Assembly (NCBI RefSeq): GCF_026013615.1
Contig: NZ_JAPDPI010000009.1
Span: 1 to 64,000, forward strand
Reading direction: 5' to 3'
DNA from: Plebeiibacterium marinum
GTDB taxonomy: Bacteria; Bacteroidota; Bacteroidia; Bacteroidales; Marinilabiliaceae
DNA length: 64,000 bases
Position 1 is the first letter of the stretch. Each line of letters starts with the position of its first letter. This document shows, one piece after another, positions 27,177 through 36,957 of this stretch. The translations under genes were made by a program, and so were the position numbers. The notes below the pieces were generated by a model, which did no database searches, was not told the origin of the DNA, and saw only the letters and a list, made by a program, of their open reading frames with translations.

Positions 27177-29234
27177 ATGAAACAGCCATTACATATTATA
27201 AAAGAATGTGTTATTAAAGTCATTTTTATCACAATGGGCCTGTCATGTTTTTTCACACTAAATGCAGAAAAAAATGAAAGAACGCTATTTATGACATCCT
27301 ACAACTCTGTTTTCCCTACATATTTTCTTTGTGCAATTCTTCTCCTTCTGCTGTCCGTGCTAATTCTCTTTATCAAAAACAAAAAAAGAAAAAGGGCTCA
27401 GATCGTTTTAACAGACAAGATAGATGAATATTCAGATCTTAACAAAGAATACATGAGGCTCAACAAGGAACACCAATTAATCAACAAAGAACTGAAAATC
27501 AAAAACAACAACCTTGCTCAAACGGAAGAGGAACTACGTACAAAACTAGAAGAACTACAGTTAAAAACCGACCTGCTCGAAAAAAGTGAGGAAAGATACC
27601 GCATGCTTTTTAATAATATGACCGAATCGTTTGCCTTGCATGAGATTGTTACCAATGAATCAGGGGAAGCAATTGATTTTATCTATCGAGATGTAAACTC
27701 GGTATTCCTGGACAGGGTTAACATGGAATACGATGATCTTGTTGGAAAATCTGCCAAAGAGCTATTCCCGGGTATTGAATTAAATTGGATAGAGCGATTT
27801 GGAAAAGTGGCACTCAACGGTAAATCAGATCATTTTATCGATAATTTTTCCACTAACGGAAAATCATACGAAACCATTGTATTTTGTCCCCAAAAAGGCT
27901 TTTTTGGAGCCATATTCAATGACATAACAGAAAGGCTTAATGCAGAAAAAAAGATAATTGAAGAAAAGGAAAGAACTAATTACATCATCGAAGGAACAAA
28001 GGCCGGGACATGGGATTGGGATATTAAAAAAAACAGGTTCACCATAAACGAACGATGGGCCAACATTATTGGCTTTACCAAACAAGAGCTGGATGGACTC
28101 AATTACAACAGGTGGATAGAATCTTTGCATAAGGATGATGTTATTCTGGTGAGCTCTACCCTGGGAAGGGTTTTCAGTAAAGAACATGATTACTACGACG
28201 TGGAATTCAGGCAACAACATAAAAATGGGGATTATATTTGGGTACATGCACGAGGAGATATTATGGAAAGGGCAGCAAATGGGCAACCTTTAAGGATGTG
28301 CGGAACGCATATTGATATCAATTCAAGAAAATTAACAGAACTAAAGGTGATTGAAAGTGAGCAAAGATTTAAAACGATATTTAACAAAAGCCGTACTGTA
28401 ATGTTATTGGTAAATCCAAAAAACATGAAAATTGAAGATGCCAACGACTCTGCTCTCAATTTTTACGGATACTCAAAGGATGAAATGCAAAACCTCTATC
28501 TATCGGACATCAACAAAATGGAAGTTGAAGCATTAAAAAACATGGTTCGCCTATCAAAAACTGAAAAGAAAAAATCATTCAGCACAAAACATACTCTAAA
28601 ATCAGGTGAGACAAGAAATATTGAGGCCTATACCAGCCCAATAAAAGTAAACAATAAAGAACTAATTCATGCCATTTTAATTGACACAACCAAGGCTGTT
28701 GAAAACGAATACAAATTACGGCAAATAAATCAACGGTTTATCGGATTGGAGAACATCATCCACTTTAAGGCTTCATCAATAAACGACCTTTTGGATTTTA
28801 CTTTAAAACAATTAATTGACTATACTCAAAGTGATACCGGAGTTGTTTATCACTATCATGAAAACAAAAATCTATTCTTGCTAAATAACTTTTCAAAAGA
28901 TGTTAGTTTATCAATGGACTATAACAATGAAAACCCTCATGAAAATTTAGATTGCCTGAGCAAAGCAGTGAAAATTAAAGAAACCGTTATCATTAATGAT
29001 CCGCATACTAAATATCCATTTTTCACACACAAAAAAGGATCTACGGATTCAAAATATTATAAATCCATAACCATACCGGTAATCGACAATGAAAAAGTTG
29101 TAGCTCTTTTCTGGCTAGGCAGCAAAACAACAACTTATACTAAGTTTCATGCCGAGCAAGTAATGTTACTTTTAGAAACTGCCTGGATATTAGTTGGGCG
29201 GCAGCGGCACCTTGACAAAAAAACAAATAAATAA
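27177..29234 (+). CDS. Membrane PAS/GAF sensor without an output domain
   Basis: A 685-residue protein. An N-terminal signal-like stretch (~12-30) and a membrane helix at ~50-66 precede a basic segment and a long coiled coil (~75-135). Three PAS domains follow (~135-260, ~265-390, ~395-510), and a GAF domain (~530-670) ends the protein. No HisKA, HATPase, GGDEF, EAL or HTH is present. It may modulate the kinases encoded just upstream. Its stop codon directly abuts the stop of the convergent DUF3857 gene with no base between. Confidence 0.85.
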   Translation: MKQPLHIIKECVIKVIFITMGLSCFFTLNAEKNERTLFMTSYNSVFPTYFLCAILLLLLSVLILFIKNKKRKRAQIVLTDKIDEYSDLNKEYMRLNKEHQLINKELKIKNNNLAQTEEELRTKLEELQLKTDLLEKSEERYRMLFNNMTESFALHEIVTNESGEAIDFIYRDVNSVFLDRVNMEYDDLVGKSAKELFPGIELNWIERFGKVALNGKSDHFIDNFSTNGKSYETIVFCPQKGFFGAIFNDITERLNAEKKIIEEKERTNYIIEGTKAGTWDWDIKKNRFTINERWANIIGFTKQELDGLNYNRWIESLHKDDVILVSSTLGRVFSKEHDYYDVEFRQQHKNGDYIWVHARGDIMERAANGQPLRMCGTHIDINSRKLTELKVIESEQRFKTIFNKSRTVMLLVNPKNMKIEDANDSALNFYGYSKDEMQNLYLSDINKMEVEALKNMVRLSKTEKKKSFSTKHTLKSGETRNIEAYTSPIKVNNKELIHAILIDTTKAVENEYKLRQINQRFIGLENIIHFKASSINDLLDFTLKQLIDYTQSDTGVVYHYHENKNLFLLNNFSKDVSLSMDYNNENPHENLDCLSKAVKIKETVIINDPHTKYPFFTHKKGSTDSKYYKSITIPVIDNEKVVALFWLGSKTTTYTKFHAEQVMLLLETAWILVGRQRHLDKKTNK

Positions 29235-31166
29235 CTACTCCTCTTCTAATACCAAAACAACTTTATTAAAATCAGCAGCAGCATTAATAACGTTTTTAAA
29301 ACCAGCAAACTCTTCATCGGCGACCAAAATATTTTTATAGTATTCGTCTATAACAACCCTATATTCGCTATTATTATAAGTATAATCAGAAACGAAACCA
29401 AAAGTATCCCCTTCAACTATCCTCATGCTTGTAGCCTCTGGGTTGCTGATCCTATATCCTTCCGGAACATGAAATACGATTTCTCGATGATACATCCTGT
29501 TCCAATCATTCTCCGCCTGTGCTTTACGGCTCTCCTCAAAATACATTTCCACCTGAGGACCAATACTCTCACCAATATTCAGCAATATTTTATTCCCTGC
29601 ATTTTCAAGTAAATCCTCAGTAGTTAAGTCGGAATACACAATAAAATCAGACCCTTTTATTGCATTTAAGTTACTCGTATCCCTAACTTCAAGCACCTTA
29701 AATGTAGGATTTGGAGCTTTTGCAGATGTAATTTCCTTTAAAGTATTCAACCTTTGTTCCGGATCCATCAAATCAATGAAATTAATTATGTAGCCCCCGC
29801 TCAAACCATTTAATGCCCTCTCCGTTTTTATATGTGCCACATTTTCATCAACATCTACCGTAATATCAATAACCATATTGTCGTAATTTGCACTATGGGG
29901 AGCAGCCGGGATATACTGAATTTTACCAATTGCAGCCTCAAAATCACCTATTTTTACAGGTACAACAAACAACCCATCAGTAGCCGTAAGCATTCCATTT
30001 ACAACACCCAACCGATAGGGATGCATTAAAGGATCCAGATACTTATCCAGTTTTGGGAAATAGATCAAATATTTATCCAGGTAGTTCCAACTCTGAAAAT
30101 CTGCATCAAACTTAACATCATTTCTTTCTGAAGTCAAAACCAGGTTGTGCTCAATCCCCAGTCTTTTCAGCATATTGGCATAAAGTTTAACAATCCCCCT
30201 ATTACCCGATACTTTGTTATCAAATACAAAATTTAAATCAGAAAGTTCAGGTGCGTCAAAATCTTCAACGTAAATAGTTCTTTTTATAAATTTCTCCAGA
30301 GCCAAAACTTCATTCTCTACAGAATTACTATCAATTGCCGCAAGCTCCATCCACTTATCCATAATCTTCTCATCCACTCCCAGGTACATAGATTCGTATA
30401 CTCTAATAGCGGCATCATCCCAGGTTAGTTTCTGAGCCTTTCCCAGGGCAGTATTATAATCTAACCTATACTCAACACGTCTCCTTCGGGAATCTAGATA
30501 GGAAAATTTTTCATTTTTAATTAAGGGGATACCTTTCTGTTCACACCTAAACTGGTTACGCTTATCGTCTAACTGGATAAAGGCCCCATTAGGAAATCCA
30601 TTATACCCTTTAATATCGTAAACTAAATTCGCGGGGCATACAATATTAAAGGAAGCTAACTGCAAAGGGTAATTATATTGAAAAAATGTTCGTCCAAAAT
30701 TAGCGCCTCCCATCTTTCTTGTTACCCAATATTCTACATCATCACCCTTTTCAATTCCATCAATAGCAAAAATTTTATAGCTATTGCGGCTTTCATCATC
30801 CTTTATTTCCTTAATATTTGCCTTGTCGAACTCTATAGTCTTTCCGTTGGGTTTAATAGTCCTTGCCTTAATATCCATTACTTCGATTACATTATTAAGA
30901 CTAACAGAAATTTTATTAAACTGGTTAATAGCCTCATCGCTGTTTAAACGATATTTTTTATGCATGGTATGAATCATCTGCAGAACCCCATCCTCGCTAT
31001 AGAAATATTCATAGTTTTCGTGCATAAATATTCCTATTACATTTTCATCCCTATTTTCGTCAAGTATAGCTGAAAATACGGGCTTTGTTTCCCATTCACT
31101 ACTCGTATTCTGTGCAATTAAAAACACGTTACACAGAAGCAACAACACAACATAGATAAGTCTCAT
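29235..31166 (-). CDS. DUF3857 protein with degenerate transglutaminase fold
   Basis: A 643-residue exported protein with a signal peptide ending near IAQNTSS. A DUF3857 domain (~40-230) is followed by a transglutaminase-like region. Where active relatives have G-[DN]-C, this has VSGNRGIVKLYANMLKRLGI. The His position is also replaced (FQSWNYLDKYLIYF), so Cys and His of the triad are missing. A beta-rich C-terminal domain follows. It starts 2 bp after the stop of the active-looking paralogue, suggesting a catalytic/non-catalytic pair acting in the periplasm. Confidence 0.85.
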   Translation of the reverse strand: MRLIYVVLLLLCNVFLIAQNTSSEWETKPVFSAILDENRDENVIGIFMHENYEYFYSEDGVLQMIHTMHKKYRLNSDEAINQFNKISVSLNNVIEVMDIKARTIKPNGKTIEFDKANIKEIKDDESRNSYKIFAIDGIEKGDDVEYWVTRKMGGANFGRTFFQYNYPLQLASFNIVCPANLVYDIKGYNGFPNGAFIQLDDKRNQFRCEQKGIPLIKNEKFSYLDSRRRRVEYRLDYNTALGKAQKLTWDDAAIRVYESMYLGVDEKIMDKWMELAAIDSNSVENEVLALEKFIKRTIYVEDFDAPELSDLNFVFDNKVSGNRGIVKLYANMLKRLGIEHNLVLTSERNDVKFDADFQSWNYLDKYLIYFPKLDKYLDPLMHPYRLGVVNGMLTATDGLFVVPVKIGDFEAAIGKIQYIPAAPHSANYDNMVIDITVDVDENVAHIKTERALNGLSGGYIINFIDLMDPEQRLNTLKEITSAKAPNPTFKVLEVRDTSNLNAIKGSDFIVYSDLTTEDLLENAGNKILLNIGESIGPQVEMYFEESRKAQAENDWNRMYHREIVFHVPEGYRISNPEATSMRIVEGDTFGFVSDYTYNNSEYRVVIDEYYKNILVADEEFAGFKNVINAAADFNKVVLVLEEE

Positions 31167-31168
31167 AT

Positions 31169-33082
31169 TTAAAGTTTATTTTTTTTCAGAACCAGTGTTC
31201 TTCTGTAATTCCTATTTAAGTCCTTTATCATTTTGTTCCATTCCGGAATTTTGTCTTCCAGAAGTAAAAAAAACTCTGATTTAAATTCTTTCTCGAGCAC
31301 AATATCATCACCATCCTTATAGTATTTCATAGAATACGAAAATTCTTCATTATTAAAAGCCCCATCTTTGGGGATATAAGTTACTTCATATCCTTGCGGA
31401 ATACGAAAACGGGTAATATATTTTTCGGAGCAATAAAAATCATTTTGAACAGGAGCAACTGTTTCCGATGTATCAACCAACATTCCCTGGTATGGTTTAT
31501 CCAGATTCATATTTACAAAAATCTCTTCCCCCACCGTTTTAATATAATCCTCTATCTCAAAAGAATACTGAACATATGCAGGAACTTCATATTCAAACAA
31601 GTTAGAGACTTGCTGTTCTGTCACCCTGAATTTATTGTTCCCTTTGTTAAAAATACGGCTAAAAACCTTTTCGTAATTATCCTGCTGAACCCCATCCATG
31701 GTATAGGCCAACTCTACTTTATTAAAGCCGCTGTACATCATTTTTGATTCTCCTTTTACAATTCCCCCATCCAAAGAAAAAGAAACAGAATCCGTAACCA
31801 CACTGTAAGCTGATGGCGTTATAGGGATTTTATAAACTTTGTAATCTCCTGGCCCTTTTCCTACCAAAATTTCTTTACCCTGCAAATGGAATGGATAAAC
31901 TCCATAATCCATATATTTAAAAGTCCCATCCAAAACCACCAGTGAATCTCCTACAATTCTGGTTGCTATCATATGGTTATCCGCTGATGGCAAAGGTAGA
32001 TCACTGTATTTATATGGGATATGGCGAGTTCCAACCCAAGTGTAAAAAGTAGGCAGCCCTGCCAAATCCATCATGGCTTTTAACAGGCTCGACATGCCTT
32101 TGCAATCCCCAAACCTTTTTTGAAACACTTCAAATGCGTTTGCCGGAATAAATCCGGCATACCCATGTTCGTAGGCCACATATTTAATGTTATTATGAAC
32201 CCAATAGTAAATGGCCTTTGCTTTATCTTCATCATTTAACCCTGCAGTAATTTTGCCAACTGTGTTTTTCAGGTCATCTGAAATTGTATCATTCACGTTT
32301 GCAACAAAATCATAATAATAATTGTATAACTGCTCTGTCGTTCCAAAATATCCTTTGGTAACGCCATCATGTTTAATACTTTTGATATATAATGCTATAT
32401 GCGGACTAAAATGGTTTATACCAAAATATTTGCCGCCTGAATAATGATAAGGCTGCACATTTTCAGCTTCCCATTCATAAAACCGAAACTTTCCTTTACG
32501 GTATTCTTTAAAACCAACATTCGCAACATCCCCATTAAATATTTTAAAACCCAATTCAACATCACGATGTACTTTTACACAAACTTTTGAATGTGCTACA
32601 GGTAAAAATGATTGAAAATAACAGCTCCTTAAAAACCGGGGATTTTTATAGTTGATGGTATATTTCAGATATGTTTTCGAACCTTTTTCCAACGAAGGGT
32701 AGGCAAACTGAATTGTTTTTGAATCATCGTAGAAAATACTGGCATCCGTATTATGGGTTTCCTGAAATTGTTCAACCTTATATTTTTTGTACCCATCATC
32801 TTCCGGAATCAGTGAATATGCATCAATATCAGAAACTGAAGTAAAACTGCTAAAGAATATTTGATCTTTAGTGAATCCTTTTGAGTTCTCATTTACAAGT
32901 TCAACTTCCTTTTCATTGGTTTGGGTAACCATTAAGGAGTCATCCTTTATATCAATAACATAAAAGTAATTCAGCTGAGTAATAATCCCTTGATAATCGG
33001 ACCTGACAACATCCTGTCCATGGATGTTTGCTGATATGATAAATACAACATATATTAAGAATAGTCCAAATTTATAAATCAT
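31169..33082 (-). CDS. DUF3857/transglutaminase-domain protein
   Basis: A 637-residue exported protein. Signal peptide, then DUF3857 (~50-240), then a transglutaminase core with the expected triad: Cys in RFGDCKGMSSLL, His in ADNHMIA and Asp in VVLDGTF. The C-terminal ~200 residues are a beta domain. Such proteins are common in Bacteroidota as periplasmic or surface enzymes with unknown substrates. Upstream lies a TPR/MORN protein, downstream the inactive paralogue; the three genes appear to be one operon. Confidence 0.88.
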   Translation of the reverse strand: MIYKFGLFLIYVVFIISANIHGQDVVRSDYQGIITQLNYFYVIDIKDDSLMVTQTNEKEVELVNENSKGFTKDQIFFSSFTSVSDIDAYSLIPEDDGYKKYKVEQFQETHNTDASIFYDDSKTIQFAYPSLEKGSKTYLKYTINYKNPRFLRSCYFQSFLPVAHSKVCVKVHRDVELGFKIFNGDVANVGFKEYRKGKFRFYEWEAENVQPYHYSGGKYFGINHFSPHIALYIKSIKHDGVTKGYFGTTEQLYNYYYDFVANVNDTISDDLKNTVGKITAGLNDEDKAKAIYYWVHNNIKYVAYEHGYAGFIPANAFEVFQKRFGDCKGMSSLLKAMMDLAGLPTFYTWVGTRHIPYKYSDLPLPSADNHMIATRIVGDSLVVLDGTFKYMDYGVYPFHLQGKEILVGKGPGDYKVYKIPITPSAYSVVTDSVSFSLDGGIVKGESKMMYSGFNKVELAYTMDGVQQDNYEKVFSRIFNKGNNKFRVTEQQVSNLFEYEVPAYVQYSFEIEDYIKTVGEEIFVNMNLDKPYQGMLVDTSETVAPVQNDFYCSEKYITRFRIPQGYEVTYIPKDGAFNNEEFSYSMKYYKDGDDIVLEKEFKSEFFLLLEDKIPEWNKMIKDLNRNYRRTLVLKKNKL

Positions 33083-33124
33083 TCAAAATTCGTTTTAAAT
33101 ATATCTGCTTTCAAAAATGGTTAA

Positions 33125-34384
33125 TCAATTTTCACCCTGAGATTTTATGCTCCCATCATTCAGAAAATATCTCCATTCTCCACTCTTCTTCCCATCATTA
33201 TAATAGCCTTCAGCACTAATTTCACCATTGTTATGATAATACCTCCATTCACCATCCTTGTTACCAGATGAATTTTTGTTACCTATAGAATATACTTTGC
33301 CATTATCATAATAGGCAAAGTCATATAGCTTCTCTTCCCCGATAATATTAGTCCTGCGGTGTTTTTGAATTATGGAAAGATACCCCCCCAGACCGTATAA
33401 AGCATCCAGTTCCTTTTCATTTTTTTCGTTGTATTTAATTACATCATCCTGACCTGTAGAACGCAATAGTGTATATAAAAAGGGGCTTATGTGTCCCCCA
33501 TGATAAATTGCGTAGAAAAAAGGAAAATACATTTGAGCCCAGAAATCATCACACTTTTCATCATTAGCTCTATCATAAGGCAAAGTTTCCATGATCATTT
33601 TACTTTGCTTAACCAAAGAAGCATTAAACTCAATAGGTAAAGCATACCTGTCAGTTAAAACTATTCTTGCCCTAAAATAATGGTCAATTTCTTTAAAAAC
33701 ACTGTTATCATCAATAGGGTCAATAAAACAACCTTGAGTTGTATCCATATAATTATTCGACAGATTTTCAATAAAGACCAAAACCCTATTGCTCCTACTA
33801 CTTGCTGGTTCAAGAGCCAGAAATGTTTCGAGTGATAACATGGCTCTTGTATACTGTTTTTGCCGTGCAGCCAGATTTCCCAAATACATATGACTGGAAG
33901 CATGGAAGGGATTACACCTGAGTGCCTCCTGAAAACACTTTTGTGCTTCACGAAAATCTTTCGTGTCAACATATGAAGCTCCTAAACTATAATGCAACAA
34001 GTATTCAAATGGATATTCTTTAATAGCATCCCGGTATGTTTCAATCGATTTTTCTGGCTGTCCCATATATTTATAAACAACACCTTTTGTTCTTAACAGA
34101 TGACACCGGCTACTTCCATTTAGCGCAAGACCCTGATCAATTGCAACCAGGGCACTATCATATTTTTCCATGCCCAGGTATGCCATGGCTATTTCTGCAA
34201 GTACCATACTATAATTAGAATCATTTTCATGGACTAACCTGTAGGTTTCTATAGCTTCAGCATATTTTCCTTCATCACAGAGTTCATTCCCTTCTTTAAT
34301 ATGATCTTCTGAATTAGATTGAGCCTGAACACAAAATGTGGATACTATAAAAATTACCAATAAGCTAAATGATATTCTGTGCAT
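33125..34384 (-). CDS. Exported TPR protein with C-terminal MORN-like repeats
   Basis: A 419-residue protein with a signal peptide (cleavage near VQAQ). TPR-type helical repeats cover residues ~25-205. A middle helical region of unknown type covers ~205-350. The last ~60 residues are three MORN-like units (YDNGKVYSIGNKNSSGNKDG, GEWRYYHNNGEISAEGYYND, GEWRYFLNDGSI). It is probably a periplasmic scaffold. It is the first gene before the two DUF3857 proteins, 42 bp upstream. Confidence 0.8.
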   Translation of the reverse strand: MHRISFSLLVIFIVSTFCVQAQSNSEDHIKEGNELCDEGKYAEAIETYRLVHENDSNYSMVLAEIAMAYLGMEKYDSALVAIDQGLALNGSSRCHLLRTKGVVYKYMGQPEKSIETYRDAIKEYPFEYLLHYSLGASYVDTKDFREAQKCFQEALRCNPFHASSHMYLGNLAARQKQYTRAMLSLETFLALEPASSRSNRVLVFIENLSNNYMDTTQGCFIDPIDDNSVFKEIDHYFRARIVLTDRYALPIEFNASLVKQSKMIMETLPYDRANDEKCDDFWAQMYFPFFYAIYHGGHISPFLYTLLRSTGQDDVIKYNEKNEKELDALYGLGGYLSIIQKHRRTNIIGEEKLYDFAYYDNGKVYSIGNKNSSGNKDGEWRYYHNNGEISAEGYYNDGKKSGEWRYFLNDGSIKSQGEN

Positions 34385-34467
34385 AAAGTATAACGTAGTT
34401 ATTATTTAAATAAACCTGAATATTTGTCAGATTGGAAAAATAGCAACAAATAGCAGAACTTCAAAAA

Positions 34468-34758
34468 CTACTTGCGTTTGTTTCTGGCTAACTGTATCCC
34501 ACCAAATCCGGCTATAATAGAAATATAAAACCCAAAATCGTACCACCATCCGGTATTATTAACCTCGTAGATGCTGATGGAACGGTTAAAAAAAGAAATA
34601 ATTAAAGAAAAGGGAGCAATCCAACCATGCCAAACGCCTGAGAAAAACCCGGCAGGTTCATCGGGAGGATAGGAACCCCCTCCTGGCAGGCATGAGCTTA
34701 ATCCAACAGAAAGTACAATTAGAATTGCCAGGATTGTATATTTTTGTTTTATTTTCAT
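34468..34758 (-). CDS. Small membrane lipoprotein
   Basis: A 96-residue protein with lipobox GLSSC (Cys23) followed by a Gly/Pro-rich spacer, then hydrophobic stretches at ~37-58 and ~70-90 and a basic C-terminus (RNKRK). The GxWHGWIAPFSLI segment recurs in small Bacteroidota membrane proteins as far as I recall. It is divergent from the DUF2147 gene with only 38 bp between. Function unknown. Confidence 0.65.
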   Translation of the reverse strand: MKIKQKYTILAILIVLSVGLSSCLPGGGSYPPDEPAGFFSGVWHGWIAPFSLIISFFNRSISIYEVNNTGWWYDFGFYISIIAGFGGIQLARNKRK

Positions 34759-34796
34759 GGGATATAATTCTATAATGCAACATAAATTTACTTATA

Positions 34797-35240
34797 ATGA
34801 AAATGAAATCCTTACTTCTACTAACATTTATTTTTTTGTTGGTTAATATAAAGGCTACCAATAAAGATAAAATTGTTGGGGTTTGGTATACACACGAAAA
34901 AAGATCCAAAATAAAAATAATTAAAAACGAAGACGATAGTTATTCCGGCACTATTATTTGGCTAAAGAAGCCAATGGAAGATGGCAAGCCTAAGCTGGAT
35001 AAAAACAATCCAAATGAAACTTTAAAAACAAGGGAACTTATAGGTCTGGCAATTCTAAACAACTTTAAATTTGATGATTCGGATGAGGAATGGGTTGATG
35101 GAACCATATACGATCCTGATAGCGGAAACACCTACAAATGCTATATGTGGTTTAACGGTAACAGCAACTCTTTAAATGTAAAAGGGTACATAGGAGTTTC
35201 ATTAATTGGCAGAAAAACAACCTGGACCAGGGTTGAATAA
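34797..35240 (+). CDS. Secreted DUF2147 family protein
   Basis: A 147-residue exported protein with a signal peptide of ~20 residues. It has the DUF2147 pattern: VGVWYTHEKRSKIKI, YSGTIIWLK, a central LIGLAILNNF followed by WVDGTIYDPDSGNTYKCYMW, and a late strand NVKGYIGVSLIGRKTTW. The family is a small beta-barrel or lipocalin-like fold of unknown role. A Na/Pi symporter gene follows 44 bp downstream. Confidence 0.85.
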   Translation: MKMKSLLLLTFIFLLVNIKATNKDKIVGVWYTHEKRSKIKIIKNEDDSYSGTIIWLKKPMEDGKPKLDKNNPNETLKTRELIGLAILNNFKFDDSDEEWVDGTIYDPDSGNTYKCYMWFNGNSNSLNVKGYIGVSLIGRKTTWTRVE

Positions 35241-35284
35241 AGTCACTTGATTAATAATTTATAACTGGACAATGCAATTATAAT

Positions 35285-36898
35285 ATGAACATAAATTGGT
35301 GGGTACTACTTTATGAGTTAATAGGCGGACTGGCCCTTTTCCTTTTTGGTATGGATGTAATGACCAGGGCCTTAAAAGCATCGGCAGGTAGCCAGTTAAA
35401 AATATTTCTTCAGAAAATGACTGCCTCCAGATGGAAAGCCTTGCTGGCAGGCACGGGCATTACAGCCATTATACAATCCTCATCTGTAACCACGGTGTTG
35501 GCAGTGGGATTCGTATCTGCAGGTATTATGCAATTTGAGAGCACTTTGGGAATTATACTCGGGGCAAATATTGGTACCACTATCACTGCCCAGATTATTG
35601 CTTTTAAAGTTACTAAAGTGGCTTTACTACTTGTTATTGTTGGGTACCTGTTCACTCTCGTATCAAACCAAAAAAAACACCATGAGTACGGCAGGGTACT
35701 TTTAGGTTTAGGATTGGTGTTCCTTGGAATGAATGTAATGGGTGAGGGAATGCATCCTTTAAAAGAATATCCCCCTTTTCTCCAGATAATGCACAATTTA
35801 AGCAATCCCCTTTTGGGCATTGCAATAGGAGCAATTTTTACAGCATTGGTTCAAAGCTCATCCGCAACAACCGGCGTTGTCATCATACTGGCTGCACAAG
35901 GGCTTATATCAACACAGGGAGGGATCTCAATTATTATAGGGGCAAACATAGGAACCTGCGTAACAGCATTGCTTTCGGCCATTGGAAAACCCAGAACCGC
36001 AATGCAAGTGGCCATTGCACACGTTTCGTTTAAAATAATCGGAGCTTTATTGTGGGTTTGGTTTATCCCCCAGCTCGCTGAAATCACAGAAGCCATTACT
36101 CCGCGAGACTTGCCCCGCCAGATAGCAAACGCCCATACCATTTTCAATGTTGCCAATGCCATGCTGTTGATAGGCTTCACATCTCCTGTGGCAAAAATAA
36201 TCAGTAAGATATTTCCTGCCAAACACACCGGAAAAGATGGTGACATTCATTTATTAAACAAATATTACCTTCAAAACCCAGGCATAGCCATTGAGCTTGT
36301 GGATAAAGAACTAGACAAACTATACTTAAAAACCAACCACACACTTAGTAAAGGTTTAACAATCGCACTGGAAGGTTCCCAAACTGATCTTGAAGAATTA
36401 AGGTTATCGGACAAAACCATTGATTTTCACCAAAAGCAGATTTTATCTTACTTACAACAACTTCAGCAAGGGCAACTGGAAAAAGATGAAACAAACCTTA
36501 TTAAAAAACAGGTTGAAATCGCCAATATTCTGGAAGCTGCTGCTGATTTAATAACAACAGACATGGTAGAGGCGGCTGACCATAGGATTCAACATGGCTT
36601 TTATATTAGCGACGAAACAAATAAACTCATTAAAGGCATTTATTCACAAAGCATAGCATCGCTCTCAACTGCGATTAGAGCCTACCAAACCGATGACAAC
36701 ACATTGGCAAGTAAAGTTATTGCAAGTAAAAAATCATTCAATAAATGTTCACTTGAAATAAAAGAACGCTTAATGGTTCGACTGTCACAACATGATGAAA
36801 ACAGGATTTCTATTATCCGGTTTGAAACAGAAATAATAGAATCAATCGGGAGATTGAATTCCTTAGCCAGAAGAATTGCAAAACTACAGTTAGGATAA
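35285..36898 (+). CDS. Na/phosphate cotransporter with PhoU-like domain
   Basis: A 537-residue protein. The membrane part (~1-310) has two inverted NptA repeats, each with a QSSS motif (GITAIIQSSSVTTVLAVGF near 60 and ALVQSSSATTGVV near 190) and a GANIGT motif (near 93 and 218). The C-terminal ~210 residues are helical and PhoU-like. It imports phosphate with Na+ in family members; some relatives act in efflux. It converges with leuB across a bidirectional-looking hairpin. Confidence 0.9.
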   Translation: MNINWWVLLYELIGGLALFLFGMDVMTRALKASAGSQLKIFLQKMTASRWKALLAGTGITAIIQSSSVTTVLAVGFVSAGIMQFESTLGIILGANIGTTITAQIIAFKVTKVALLLVIVGYLFTLVSNQKKHHEYGRVLLGLGLVFLGMNVMGEGMHPLKEYPPFLQIMHNLSNPLLGIAIGAIFTALVQSSSATTGVVIILAAQGLISTQGGISIIIGANIGTCVTALLSAIGKPRTAMQVAIAHVSFKIIGALLWVWFIPQLAEITEAITPRDLPRQIANAHTIFNVANAMLLIGFTSPVAKIISKIFPAKHTGKDGDIHLLNKYYLQNPGIAIELVDKELDKLYLKTNHTLSKGLTIALEGSQTDLEELRLSDKTIDFHQKQILSYLQQLQQGQLEKDETNLIKKQVEIANILEAAADLITTDMVEAADHRIQHGFYISDETNKLIKGIYSQSIASLSTAIRAYQTDDNTLASKVIASKKSFNKCSLEIKERLMVRLSQHDENRISIIRFETEIIESIGRLNSLARRIAKLQLG

Positions 36899-36933
36899 AA
36901 TAAAAAATCCCGGTTGCGATAATCAACCGGGAT
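36899..36933 (-). terminator. Terminator of the ilv-leu operon
   Basis: On the minus strand ATCCCGGTTG (36933-36924) pairs perfectly with CAACCGGGAT (36916-36907) around a 7-nt loop, followed by TTTTTTATTTTA. It lies 24 bp after the leuB stop. The stem may also serve the convergent Na/Pi gene, though the plus-strand T content is poorer. Confidence 0.88.
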
Positions 36934-36957
36934 TATATATTCTTAATTCTGCTAGTA

